DNA of 64,000 nt from Pseudoips prasinana (GCA_951640165.1 OX621263.1:13646001-13710000); one strand, 5' to 3'. Shown: positions 40,520 through 51,195, counted from the first letter of the stretch. Made by a program: numbers and translations. Notes: generated by a model from the letters alone, not told the origin.

Positions 40520-40690
40520 TATACCATCCCGTGGGTGTCGTAAAAGGTGACTGAGGGATACACCAGGTAGTCGGGCCGCAGCGCCTTCTGTGTACTTACT
40601 ACCATCTAACTACGGTCGCCAACTCGCATGCCAAGCGCAGTGACTAACCAAACTCCTCCAAATTCCGTCTTGTGCACTTATTGGGATTGA
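40520..40690. repeat. Dispersed repeat L
   Basis: ATCCCGTGGGTGTCGTAAAA, GGCGACT-like GGTGACTGAGGGATACACCA, GGTCGCCAACTCGCATGCCA and CTCCTCCAAAT. The same order of words is at 27600-27750 and partly at 26535. Confidence 0.6.
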
Positions 40691-40749
40691 TAAAAAATGT
40701 TAAACTAACTCACGTGACCTAATTGAATATTCGTAAGACGGAGGGTCTT

Positions 40750-41362
40750 TTTAGGGTTCCGTAGCCAAATGGCAAAAAATGGAACCTTTATAGATTCGTC
40801 ATGTCTAGATGTCTGTCTGTCTGTCTGTCCGTCCGTATGTCACAGACGCTTTTTTCCGAAACTATAAGAGCTGTACTGCTGAAACTTGGTAAGTAGATGT
40901 ATTCTGTGAACCGCATTAAGATTTTTACACAAAAATAGAAAAAGAACAATAATTTTGGGGGGTCGCCATACATAGAACTGAAACTCAATTTTTGTTTTCA
41001 TCGTACCCATACATGTGGGGTGTTTATGGATAGGTCTTCAAAAATCATATGGAGGTTCTTAATACCATTTTTGTCTAAGCTGAATAGTTTGCGCGAGAGA
41101 CTCTTCTAAAGTGGTAAAATGAGTGTCGTCCCCCCCCCCCCTGTAACGTCTAAAATAAGAGAATGATAAAACTAAAAAATATATATGATGTACGTTACCA
41201 TAGAAACTAACAACGAAAATTGGTTTAAACGAGATCTAGCAAGTAGTATTTTTTTAATACGTTATAAACCGCAATTTGCTTTCATTTAATCAACTGAAAT
41301 ACTTGCTGCTACGGAACCCTTCATGTGCGAGTCCGACTCGCACTTGGCCGGTTTTTTTTATT
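40750..41362 (+). mobile_element. GTTCCGTA-family repeat, full length
   Basis: TTTTTAGGGTTCCGTAGCCA to CGAGTCCGACTCGCACTTGG then CCGGTTTTTTT. Contains a C10-11 run at about 41130. A near-copy of 32762-33318. Confidence 0.82.
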
Positions 41363-41879
41363 TACACTGGCCGTTTATACACTCACAGAACCGCAGCATT
41401 TTTTTCTACATTTATGTAAGACTTTTTACAGCCAACTGCCAAATCAAATATAGTTCAATTTTTAAAAATTATTTCCCGCCATATGTAACGAACCTATCTC
41501 ATCAGTCTTTACCGTCCAAAGGTGAAAAGTAGAATCTTCCACTCGTTACTCGGATCAAATAAACACTACTTTCTGAGTATGAGAAATGAACAAATAGTTT
41601 TTACTTCTATCGGCAGTCCCCAAAGACTGCCCCGTTTTTTTCTAATCTGTTGCTATAGTGGCAATAGGAATACTCACTACCTTATTACGGCATAGAAGAC
41701 AAAGCGGTCAGGCGGAAACACTTATTAATAAGGTTTTTTTGGCACCCATCGGATATGAAACCGTAATAGTATCGCAATATATCAGAATGCTCATTCATTG
41801 AAAACACAACCAAACTATCTGCTTCCATAATTTTCACCTTTCCCTCATATTTTCTCGTCAAGAAAACCCAAGCTTAGTC
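41363..41879. other. Nothing recognised
   Basis: AT-rich; a 69-codon frame that continues out of the preceding repeat is not supported. Confidence 0.4.
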
Positions 41880-42868
41880 ATGAGGAAACTTAGGAAGCCA
41901 TTACGCTCCTTCCGCAGTGTGAATAAACTATGTCGTTTGAATAGACTCTATGCCTCAAGGTGGGACCTATCTCGATGGAGATACGCCAATTATATCCTAC
42001 TATGGCGTATAGGATATTATGAAGTAGGTTGCTTATCCGGCAGTTCTTCTAAGAAAATGAATTTTGGCTTTTATATTTCATCGAGGAACGTAGTTTGTTT
42101 CTTAAGAATGAAGTGTGCCATCTAGTGCTCCTTGTCTTATATTGTTTTCTGTGTATAGAGATAGTGCTTATGTTTTTTATGTTTAAGCGTGGAACAAGGC
42201 TTTCCTTGATACTAGGTATTATTTGTTTGTTTTCTTATGGATTAAGTATGGCATTTCGATGAGTTCGTTTTTGTTTCTTATGAATAAAGTGTACCATCTA
42301 GATAGGCCTTATATTGTTTTCTGTGAATAGAGTTTGTTTGTTTATGAATAAACTATGTTAGGGAATATGCTTTATAATGGGACCTATCTCGATGGAGATA
42401 CGTTAATTATATCGTGCTATGGCGTATAGGATATTATGATGTAGGTTGCTTACCCGGCAGATATCCTAAGAAAATGAATTTTGGCTTTTATATTTTGCCG
42501 TGGAACAAGGCTTTTCCTTGATACTAAGTCTTGTGTGTTTTTTTTTAGTTTGCTTTCGTATGAATTAAGCTTGCCATTTAAATAAGTTTGTATTTGTTTC
42601 TTACGAATAAAGTTCTCATATTATTGTTTTCTGGGTAAAGAGTTTATTTGCTGTGTGCTGTGTTGTGTAAAGTATGTTATTGGATAGGGTATCTGCTTTA
42701 TGGCTTGATATTTTTGATGTAGATACGTTAATTATATCCGACTATGGCATACAGGATATAATATCCTATATGCCTGATGTAGGTTGCTTACCCGACAGAA
42801 ATTAATTTTGGTTTTATTTTTAAACAAGGCTTTTTCTTGTTACTAGGTTTTGTTTTTGTTTTTTTAAC

Positions 42869-43080
42869 TCCCGACCCAAAAAGAGGGGTGTTAAAAGTTT
42901 GACGTCGATGTCTTCCGGTATGTGTGTCTCTGTATAGCGTCGTAGCTCTTAAACGGACCGACCGATTTCGATGGGTTTGTTTTCATTTGATGGCCAGTTT
43001 TCTTGCGGTGGTTCTTAGCTATGTTTGGTTAATATCGGTCCAGCAGTGTAGGAATATCAGCCCTTTTCTAAAATGATGTA
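42869..43080 (+). mobile_element. Repeat fragment inserted in the tandem array
   Basis: AACTCCCGACCCAAAAAGAG then GGGTGTTAAAAGTTTGACG, and CTCTTAAACGGACCGACC. From memory these words belong to a common Lepidopteran repeat; only the 5' part is present. It accounts for the wider spacing between array units 3 and 4. Confidence 0.6.
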
Positions 43081-43186
43081 ATTATAGTTGCAATCGCGGG
43101 TTTCCTAACGGTTAGGTTATAATGTTTCAGAAATCTTTAAAATTTTATATAATATTTAGGTTAGGTTATAGTTTGCTTTCGTATGA

Positions 43187-43206
43187 AGAAGAAGAAGAAG
43201 AAGAAG
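43187..43206. repeat. (GAA)n microsatellite
   Basis: Six to seven GAA units inside the tandem array. Confidence 0.9.
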
Positions 43207-43503
43207 TGCTTTCTTTTGTATTCCAGTATTTGTTTTTTTTTTCTATTAAATAAGTGTTTTGGATAGGCTCCTTTCCCATTGGGATCTAAATCTATTTACA
43301 AATGTCAATTATATTGTGATTTGGGTTGCTTAAACGACAGTAGGTACTTCTAAATGTATTTCCGTCTTTATTTTGTGTTCATAGAGTTTCATTTGTAATG
43401 AATTAAGCATGATGTTTAGATTCTTTTGTTTTGTTTAAACAGAGTTTGGTTTTTAAATTATAGCATTTGGATAAACTCTTTTTCCGATAAGTTCGAAATC
43501 AAT

Positions 43504-43630
43504 GTACAGACGCCAGCACATCAAGCTACTCCAATCTGTCAAATTTAAAGTGAACTGCTTATGTGATAAAGTTGAAAATATATAAAAGAAATTTGGCAGA
43601 TTGGGTAGCTGGATATGCTGATTTCTGTAC
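43504..43630. mobile_element. M1 MITE (copy d) inside array unit 5
   Basis: GTACAGACGCCAGCACATCA left end; the right end GCTGATTTCTGTAC is worn. 127 bp. It splits the unit-5 core, so it post-dates array formation. Confidence 0.82.
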
Positions 43631-43720
43631 ATAAGCCAATTATATAGTAACATGGCGTATAGAATATTGTCATGTTGATTGCTTAAGCGATGGTATTCCT
43701 ATGAAAATTACATTCCATTA

Positions 43721-44269
43721 TTTTTACACCAGTTCGAATTAGGCCTATTCTTGTTAGGACGCAACGTCTACGTATGCAATGACATAGCTTCCCAACAGAT
43801 TAGCCAATGGAAGATGACAAAACTAAAACACCATAAACAAAATCACCCGCATGAAAGTGTTTCTTTTTGTAAGAGGTTTAAAACTAATTCTAAGTGTTCG
43901 AGATAACTCAAATTCCCATCGAAAACAGAGATTTTCCCCTCGCAACATGGAAAATAAAAGTTAACTAGATAAGTATAATAAGTGTTGTTAAGTAATTTAT
44001 CATCCCTAAGTTGAAGTTTGTCCGCTGGGACTGTGAGCGATAGGCACAAACTGCCATAAAGTTAGATCTCCATATTTCTACCAAAATATGGTGTTTGGTG
44101 AAACTATGGACATTGATTATTTGAATGGAGACAACGACATAATATAATGAATTAATTAAATGTATTCAGCACTTGTGTACTTGTGTATTAACATACACTT
44201 GTACTTGTCAAGCTCACAATGCAGAACATAAACATAGTTGAATACAGTATTAAAGTAACAAAAATTATG
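43721..44269. other. No gene; start of an internal duplication
   Basis: From about 44163 the sequence TACACTTGTACTTGTCAAGC followed by TCACAATG is repeated at 44314, a local tandem copy of the outer part of the inverted repeat below. Confidence 0.45.
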
Positions 44270-44505
44270 AAATGAAATAATGAAATTTATTCAGCTCTTG
44301 GGTATTTACATACACTTGTACTTGTCAAGCTCACAATGTATTGAATAAACACAGTTTAAAAACAGTAATTAAATCAACAAAATATTTTGAATTAGTCCGT
44401 CCGTGCGGTCTGTTTCGTCATATATATTTTTAATATCCTTAAATAAATAATAAATAGCAAGTTACTAAGCTATTATTGTTACGTTTAGCAATTGTATAAA
44501 TATTA
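44270..44505. repeat. Left arm of a 2.3-kb-spaced inverted repeat
   Basis: AATTAGTCCGTCCGTGCGGT then CTGTTTCGTC, and AGCAAGTTACTAAGCTATTA, matched inverted at 46752-46972 at about 90 percent or better. A second AATTAGTCCGTCCTTGCGGT follows at 44515. Confidence 0.85.
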
Positions 44506-44608
44506 ATATTTTGAATTAGTCCGTCCTTGCGGTCTACTTTACTAATGATGTCAGATAGGTGTAGCCCACAATTAGCTATGGAAATGATTTAATCATATTT
44601 ATATTTTG

Positions 44609-44836
44609 ACGGGCCTGTTGGCGTGGTTGGCAAATGCTTGCCTTTCACGCCGGAGGTTTCGATTCCTACCCAGGATAAATATTTATGTGCATGAAAATGT
44701 CTGTTTGACATGAGTCTGGGTGTAATTAATCTATATAAGTATGTATTTACAAAAGTAGAAGGTATATGTAGTAAATCAATTATCTGGCTTCCATAGAACA
44801 AGCTCTGCTTAGTTAGGGATCAGAACGCCGTGTTAT
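44609..44836 (+). mobile_element. SINE-B copy
   Basis: GACGGGCCTGTTGGCGTGGT head with a shortened B-box region, full body, module AACAAGCTCTGCTTAG. The tail is cut after GCCGTGTTATTA. Confidence 0.85.
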
Positions 44837-44893
44837 TACGATATTTTAACTTGAGTTTAATTTGGCTACATAAATTAATGTGTCCAATGTTGG

Positions 44894-45038
44894 GTACAGA
44901 TGCCAGCACATCCAGCTACACCAATCTGTCAAATTTCTTTTATAGATTTTCAACTTTATCACAAAAGCATAAGGTTCACTTTCAATTGGGGAAATTTGAC
45001 GTAGCTTTTGGAAGTAGCTTGATGTGTGATGTCTGTAC
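44894..45038. mobile_element. M1 MITE (copy e) within a longer palindrome
   Basis: GTACAGATGCCAGCACATCC to GATGTGTGATGTCTGTAC. Outside it, 44860-44890 and 45038-45067 are also inverted copies (TTTGGCTACA.AAATTAATGTGTCCAATGT, about 29 of 31). Confidence 0.8.
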
Positions 45039-45190
45039 ATTGGACACATTAATTTCTGTAGCCAAATAAAACCTTCGTACGAAGGAATAGTGAAAAAAAT
45101 CCTGAAGTGATGGCAACAGTGAAATGCACCTGGATAATCCTCCCTCGTAAACACCTTCGTCCTTGAAACGAGAGATCACGACTAAGCAAT

Positions 45191-45660
45191 AAAAGCCAAG
45201 CTTATTAAATACTCTCGACCCCACGCTTGGCAGTCGGGTTGGCGATCGCAGTTTGATGGTCATAGTTCACAGAAAAACGCTGCTGCCTGTTACTTACTTA
45301 CTTATCGTATGGGCAGTGGTTACCCTGGTGACAGAGTTGTTCAAGCCGCCCAACAGGCCTCTGACATGGCTTAACGACTGTTGCTTAATGGCTACAACCG
45401 GGACCGACAGCTTAACGTGCCCTCCGAAGCACGGAGACGCTCACAAATTAAACCACTTTGGCGGTCACCCATCTATGGAATAACCGCGAGCCTAGTTGCT
45501 TAACCTCGCCAATCGCTTACGGACCAGTGAGATCTACTGGCTATGAGCGCCTCTGCTTGTTGTCTGGTAGGTATTCCCTCGGTCGATTTCTACGCCCCCC
45601 ACGGGATGAGATGGGGTGATGATATACTATGCCGCCAGCCACGCAGTGTAGCCAAGTAAC
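45191..45660 (-). mobile_element. Dispersed repeat H, split by SINE-D
   Basis: Left CACGCTTGGCAGTCGGGTTG to ACAGAAAAACGCTGCTGCC; right GTCTGGTAGGTATTCCCTCG to GGGATGAGATGGGGTGATG. Confidence 0.75.
45292..45552 (+). mobile_element. SINE-D copy with target duplication
   Basis: 261 bp, flanked by CTGCCTGTT (45283-45291) and CTGCTTGTT (45553-45561), one mismatch. This gives the boundaries of the family. Confidence 0.85.
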
Positions 45661-45703
45661 AATCTATAATCCAAAGAAATCATCAAACACACTCACTCAT
45701 AAC

Positions 45704-46203
45704 TAGTGTTGAAAATGACTAAAGTGACTGAATTATACTGACTGTCATTTACGGTCAAATTGGTCAAAAATGGTCATTAACTGTCAAAAATGGTCATTAA
45801 CAGTCAATTTGATTTCATTACCTTTTAAGTTTTTGTCGTTGATAAAAGTCTACAACTTCTAAATTGAAACAAAAAAGTGTTTTTATGACTTACAGTATTA
45901 TTATATAGTATTAATCATTTTACATTTCTAATCATGCGTGCATTTAAGACAAAATGGCAACGTCGCATCGCCTCGCGCACCGACTTTGATGTCGTCTTAT
46001 CCTCTCATGATATAATGAAAATAAAACGTTGCTTCATTAAAACTTGCATATAAATTGGTTACCTAAATAAATAAATAATTGAGTGGTAGTCGAAAATAGA
46101 CAATAATATTTGAGTCAAATTGACTGAATTTGACAGTAAATGACCGGTCATTTAAGGTTTATGACAATTGTGACTAGTCATATTCAGTCATTTTACATCT
46201 CTA
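45704..46203. mobile_element. hAT-type MITE, 500 bp, exact 8-bp target duplication
   Basis: CTCATAAC at 45696-45703 and 46204-46211. Ends are TAGTGTTGAAAATGACT and the inverse of TAGAGATGTAAAATGACTG; the YAGNGNTGNAAA form is typical of hAT inverted repeats. Subterminal TGGTCA and GACTGAAT words are repeated on both sides. No transposase frame is present. Confidence 0.92.
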
Positions 46204-46499
46204 CTCATAACCATATCATCAAACCCTTTATAACAGAACATTATTTAAAAGGCCGTTATAATTAAGTTAAAAGTAATTAAAGAAAAATGTTCTTACGGCC
46301 AATGATTGATGAGAGCGCATGGGTACCATTGTGTTCTGAATATTATAATTATAGGTTGTGCGTCGTATTTAAAAGTCACGATTGGTGGATCGAATAGGGA
46401 TTGGGAAGTGGTTCGTTAATGTTTTGGTGCGTAGCAGTGGCGTAAGTTTATTATATCATTCGGAAAGCCGATGACACGAAATGCTTCTATAACTCGATA

Positions 46500-46740
46500 T
46501 GAATTAGTATAGGTTAATAGGCTAGCTAGGGTAGGATCCTCAGCGGCGAGGATCGCATTGCCCCCTTAACACGTGATCGTTAATCCCGTGCAAGTGATCT
46601 GACCCCCATTTCGAATTCCATCTTTTTACTTCAGCGGCCGCCTGAGCTGTGGCCCGAACCCTATAAGGGTGCCCTCAGGTATTAGTCGCTTAAATTAAGC
46701 TACTGGTTGAGAGCCTTTTGCGGTAGCCAACTGCTCGTTC
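46500..46740. repeat. Dispersed repeat N region
   Basis: TAGGATCCTCAGCGGCGAGG and ATCGCATTGCCCCC, the inverse of words at 31535-31590; then a GC-rich patch with CAGCGGCCGCCTGAGCTGTG. Unidentified. Confidence 0.45.
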
Positions 46741-46751
46741 TTTTCAATACT

Positions 46752-46972
46752 TTAATTTTAATATACAATTGCTCAATGTAACAATAATAGCTTAGTAACT
46801 TGCTATTTATTATTTATTTAAGGATATTAAAAATATATGTGACGAAACAGACCGCACGGACGGACTAATCCAAAATATTTTGTTGCTTTAATTACTGTTT
46901 TTAAACTGTGTTTATGTAATACATTGTGAGCTTGACTACTTGAAAGTTCATTATTTCATTTCATTATGTTAT
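46752..46972. repeat. Right arm of the inverted repeat
   Basis: GACGAAACAGACCGCACGGA then CGGACTAATCC; the inverse of 44270-44505. Outer edge near TCATTATTTCATTTCATTAT. Confidence 0.85.
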
Positions 46973-47190
46973 TTTTAACTTATTTAAAAAGAAGGACGAT
47001 TTGAATTGGACTGTATAGTGTAATACTTACATTTTTGGTTATTTCGATAATTAGAAGTTATTTAATATCAATTTTATTATTTTGGGTTGCTTTGGATCCT
47101 TCTATTTGTACTTTTATAACAATTAAAAACAAGTGACTGGTGAGGTTAAGAACTTAGACACACACTTAGACTCGGTACATTTTGGTGTAG

Positions 47191-47331
47191 GTACAGACGC
47201 CAGCACATCAAGCTACCCCAATCTGTCTTATTTCCCCAATTGAAAGTGAAACTTATGCTTTTGTGATAAAGTTGAGAATCTATAAAAGAAATTTGATAGT
47301 TTGGGGTAGCTGGATGTGCTGGCGTCTGTAC
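47191..47331. mobile_element. M1 MITE (copy f), best preserved
   Basis: GTACAGACGCCAGCACATCA to TGTGCTGGCGTCTGTAC, 141 bp. AGCTACCCCAATCTGTC is mirrored by TTTGGGGTAGCT. Confidence 0.88.
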
Positions 47332-47861
47332 AATAGATTTACAGTATTAATTACAATACGAAGCGTACATATATATCTTTTATAATTCATCAACTAAATT
47401 TCGAATCACTATAAAATAGCCTGATAGTGAATTCCGTGTCGAGTTCTTAAATTCTTCGCCACTGGTGTTATGAGAGATGTCTATAACGATAAATGATATA
47501 TACAGCCTACAAATGTTTATGCAGTTGAAAATATGAAAACTGAGAAATTTATTCGTCCGGTGAGATTTGCACCTGATTTTTTTTTTTAATGTTAGATGGG
47601 TTAGTTAACTCTTGACCAGTTTCAACTGAAGTCAAAGGAACCGCGCATACCTATAAGACGCCTGTTCACTCTAGCCTTAAACACATATTATATGAAAACA
47701 CATATAACATGGGAGGGTGAACTTTATAGCAATCCTGTGGACCCCTCCCCCCCCCCCCTTGATACCCCTTAACCTCAAAACGCTTATTAAATTAAATTAA
47801 ATATGTATTATTTATTGGTAACAATTTGTAACAAGTCGATCCATAACACAAAATTTCTATA
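47332..47861. other. No gene; contains a C-run
   Basis: C10-11 at about 47747. A 3' SINE-like phrase (CGTCCGGTGAGATTTGCACC near 47555) resembles the SINE-F head inverse, but no body follows. Confidence 0.4.
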
Positions 47862-47975
47862 AAATGATGCTGCTCGGTCTCTCGTAGATATTCCCTCGGT
47901 GCGACTTCTACGACCCCCACGGGATGAGATGGGATAGTGATATTCGTTGCCGTCCGCCACACAGCTTACATTATA
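47862..47975 (-). mobile_element. Dispersed repeat H
   Basis: ATGCTGCTCGGTCTCTCG, ATATTCCCTCGGTGCGACTT and CCCACGGGATGAGATGGGAT. Confidence 0.65.
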
Positions 47976-48164
47976 CTCACATATAGCCACTTCCAATTCT
48001 GGATCAACTTCCAGTCGATCAATTGAAACACCTCGTGCTTTTTGTAAATGAAACAAAACTGCAATGTAAGAGTAGACAAAACACTATGAGAAGGGTTCCG
48101 TAGATAAATGACAAAACGGAGACTACCTGCTTTCTCTCTGTCTGCTGGACATAATCATGGATGT

Positions 48165-48235
48165 AATTTGTGTCCGTCTATTATATGTTTGTAAAGTACC
48201 CCGCAACACAGGGATTAGATTAACTAGTTCCTTTT
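48165..48235 (+). mobile_element. SINE-E tail fragment
   Basis: TTGTGTCCGTCTATTATATG then AAAGTACCCCGCAACACAGG, the 3' part of SINE-E. Confidence 0.7.
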
Positions 48236-48494
48236 TTTAAAAAAAAAGCATATTGCATATAAACGGAATGAGTTAGAACAGAGAATAGAATTAGATTATA
48301 TGTAAAAAAAATGTTATAATAATGAGATGTATTGTAGAGCAATCCGACAAAATAATTCAAATATACGACGTGAATCGTTGTTTACTTATTAATATTGGAA
48401 ATAGTGTCAGATTCATAAAATTAACCTAGTAATAATTAATTAAATTTATTAAATTTTAATTTTATAGTATTATTCGCAATGCAAAGCGTTTATC

Positions 48495-48765
48495 TAATCT
48501 CAAAAATGGGAAATCATAAATTTAATCGTCCGGCGGGTCTCGAACCTGCACCATCTACCAATCCGGGGTAGGCGCTCTGCGTTAAGCTACGCTACGCGTG
48601 TGAACATATCAGTCGGCCATGTTTCTAGAAAACAAAACCAATAGATAATACCTACATCCTCCGGAAGGGTGTTAGCAAGGGAATCCTAAATTTGATCTGC
48701 CAGCGTGTATCGTTCGTAGCTTAACGCAGAGCGCCTACCCCGTTCCCATTTTTTAGATTAATTTA
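48495..48765. mobile_element. SINE-F head in an inverted pair
   Basis: Minus-strand tRNA-like head at about 48525-48605 (the inverse of GGTTCGAGACCCGCCGGACG and AGCTTAACGCAGAGCGCC). A second, plus-strand piece at 48715-48765 repeats GTAGCTTAACGCAGAGCGCC then TACCCCG. Outer words ATCTCAAAAATGGGAA and TTCCCATTTTTTAGAT are also inverted. Confidence 0.6.
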
Positions 48766-49069
48766 GTTCTTTAATAATATTTATAACTATTATTTATTGT
48801 GTTTCTTGTTTATTTATAATTTTAATAGAAGTTAGTATTTGTTTTATAATATTTACCTATAAAATATGTTAGAATAATATAGATCAATCTACTACCTACA
48901 GAGTGTATAAAAAAATGTGGTGTTTACCTGTAATTAGATGCGCAATTAGAATTAGGTTTTATTGTATACTAGTATCTGTACGTGAATCATTGTAGCTTGT
49001 GTTAGTAAAACTATTAAATAAAATAAAAAATAAAAATATAAAATGCTTGCCTTTCACGCCGCAGGTCCA

Positions 49070-49230
49070 CAGGGCACGGGATGGCGATACCAGTATTATA
49101 GTTATACTCGTAGTGCACAGAAACAAGCTGCTGCCCGTTCTCTGGGAGATATTCTCTTAGGTTGACTTCTACCTACCTACCTACAGGGTGCAACGGGATG
49201 GCGATATTCTTTTCCGCCAGCCACACGGCA
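49070..49230 (-). mobile_element. Dispersed repeat H
   Basis: CAGGGCACGGGATGGCGATA, GCTGCTGCCCGTTCTCTGGG and CAACGGGATGGCGATATTC. A SINE-B head piece (AATGCTTGCCTTTCACGCCG) abuts it at 49042. Confidence 0.6.
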
Positions 49231-49235
49231 GATGT

Positions 49236-49615
49236 TAGGCAAAGTCAAAGTCAAAAATTACTTATTCCGTAAAAATTATACATTTATGTGGAATCGTCAT
49301 TTTTTCCCCACCGTGCAGTGCACGACGTGGCAGCTACTGAGTAACACTGCCTGAAAACTCAGTAGGAATCCTTTTTTAAAATAAAATATACTTAAGATTG
49401 ATTACAATCATGTGTGTTGAACAACTCAATCCCAAACACTTTTGTCACTTAAATAATCAGAAATTTTGTAATATGCCCTGCTACACAATTTGGCTTTAAT
49501 AATTCTTTTAAACTTATTCGTAGACAATTCTCTAATATCATTGGGAAGTTTGTTATAGAATCTTATACACTGCCCCATAAAAGAGTTACTTATTTTACCA
49601 ATTACCAATACCTAC
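49236..49615 (-). mobile_element. LINE 3' end with RT C-terminus
   Basis: Left edge AAAGTCAAAGTCAAAAATTA (tail inverse) and the UTR shared with 39103-39320. Then a 60-codon minus frame (49426-49608): MGQCIRFYNKLPNDIRELST then NKFKRIIKAKLCSRAYYKIS and DYLSDKSVWD, stop. The YNxLPxxIRxLSxxxFKxxIKxxL...YYxIxDYLxDxxxW pattern is the end of a Jockey/CR1-type RT. 5' truncated. Confidence 0.8.
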
Positions 49616-50350
49616 TAAAAACAAGTAATTAAATCAGGCGTTTCTTTGCGGAAATCCATACCATTCAAAATACAAATAAATATATAAATAAATGCGACAC
49701 GCATTCAAGCACTCAATGAGTTAGCATCTCTTGAGAATGGTCCGTGGAGGACTGAAACACGTGTTGGGTATCGTGCCGGCGCATTGTAATTTGAAGATTT
49801 ATACCATCTTTCTTGCATGTGCATATTTTTTGCGGTAAGGGCGATGCAAATTTCATCCCGGCTTGATTAAACTGCCAATTAGCGGAATTAACACTACATA
49901 TAAATTTTGTATTTTCAACCTACTAAAAATTCAAATCCATTGCTAGTTTGTAAGCTCGTAACAATATGAATAAAAATATTGTCATTTATGTATTGTTACA
50001 TTGGCAATATTTTGTACAGAACCACAATAGAGGGTGGACGAATTTTTTTAATCGTTTAACATACGCTTAATAGAAAAGTATGTTCGTTCGGAAACTCAGT
50101 TCAACGCGTCTTTTGTTCCTTTTATCGTTCAGCAACTCAAGGGTTGCCAATTCAAAAAATATGTTTTACTACCTTTTGTTTATTGTTTAGTAGAATCGAC
50201 TCGAAGATTTGCAAAGTTACGGTTATTAGGATTTCGAATTGATAGCCGTTTGTTGAGTTGAATGTATTGATGGTTCGTATTTTGCATTTTGTGTTGCCAT
50301 TTTACAAGTTAGTCACTTAAAATAATCCACAAATGTATATATATATAAAT
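49616..50350. other. Nothing recognised
   Basis: AT-rich unique sequence; no coding or repeat support. Confidence 0.4.
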
Positions 50351-50599
50351 ACCACCACCGTAGCCTAGTTGGTAGTGCTCCTGCCTACGAAGCTGGTGGT
50401 TCTGGGTTCGAATCCCGGTAAGTGCAAATATTTGTGTGATGAGCACGAATATTTGTTTCTGAGTCATGGATGTTTTCTATGTATTTAAGTATTTATCTAT
50501 CTATATAAGTATGTATATCGTCGCCTGGTACCCATAGTACAATCTTTGCTTAGTTTGGGGCTAGGATGATCTGTGGGACATTGTCCCGAGATATTATTT
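50351..50599 (+). mobile_element. SINE-A copy, full length
   Basis: ACCACCACCGTAGCCTAGTT head, GGGTTCGAATCCCGG, module CATAGTACAATCTTTGCTTA and tail GACATTGTCCCGAGATATTA. Confidence 0.9.
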
Positions 50600-50880
50600 A
50601 TTTATTCTTTATTGCACACAGAAATACATATTCATATAAGATATTAGAGCTAGCATATACACAGGCGAGCTTAACTCAACTATGAGTTCTCTTCCAGCAA
50701 ACCTTTGTCAGAGTGAGAGCTTTATATGAGATGGGTTAGAAACAGTGCACAACAATTTGACTTAAGAATAATACAAAAATAAAGACAAAACAGAATTTAC
50801 CAGTGGTAAATAAATATATACATAAACCTGCTTACTAATACTACATATTATTTATATGTTGCCGAGCAAGGACGAGGAAT
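50600..50880 (-). mobile_element. LINE 3' UTR fragment
   Basis: ATTCTTTATTGCACACAGAA edge then ACAGGCGAGCTTAACTC and CTCTTCCAGCAAACCTTTGT, a diverged relative of the UTR at 35378. No coding remnant. Confidence 0.6.
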
Positions 50881-50907
50881 AATATCTTGGAACTACTTTT
50901 TTTTTAA

Positions 50908-51103
50908 TAGACAACGCCCGCAGTAGGGAATCTAATCCCTGCGTCGCGGGGTACTTTACAAACATATAATAGACGGATACAAATTACACCCAGACTCGGA
51001 ACAACAATTTATGGGTCACACAGATAGTTGTCCGGCGCGGGACTCGAAGCCGCGACACGAAGTGGCGAGGCGATTGTCTTAGCCGCTGCGCCACACGTGT
51101 GGT
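50908..51103 (-). mobile_element. SINE-E copy, full length
   Basis: Tail CAACGCCCGCAGTAGGGAAT, AAGTACCCCGCGACGCAGGG (inverse) and head inverse GGGACTCGAAGCCGCGACAC to GCTGCGCCACACGTGTGG. About 195 bp. Confidence 0.8.
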
Positions 51104-51112
51104 CTAGTATAT

Positions 51113-51195
51113 TTATCTAGTATCCATAGTATATTATATAGCTCTGCTTAGTTTCGGTTAGATGGCGTTGTGTGATATGTCCGGGATATTTCTTC
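51113..51195 (+). mobile_element. SINE-B tail fragment
   Basis: TATCCATAGTATATTATATA then AGCTCTGCTTAGTTTCGG and GATGGCGTTGTGTGATATGT. Confidence 0.6.

Larger units (their letters stand above)
41880..43720. repeat. Degenerate tandem array, five recognisable units
   Basis: The unit core GATACG..AATTATATC, TATGGCGTATAGGATATTAT, GTAGGTTGCTTACCCG(G/A)CAG then AATTTTGGCTTTTATATT recurs from about 41962, 42379, 42701, 43280 and 43487 with progressive decay. Tails repeat GGAACAAGGCTTTTCCTTGA and TTGTTTCTTA.GAATAAAGT. The period is 320-420 bp before insertions. An 81-codon frame in unit 1 is not kept in the other units, so there is no sign of protein coding. Confidence 0.8.

Noticed and set aside
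41880..42125. 81-codon protein in array unit 1
   Set aside because: The frame is not conserved in the other units of the tandem array.
43120..43175. Insect telomere repeat (TTAGG)n
   Set aside because: Only two short GGTTAGG-type words occur; far below a telomeric array.
47740..47765. Functional poly-C element
   Set aside because: Simple homopolymer run, also seen at about 41130 inside a repeat; likely slippage.
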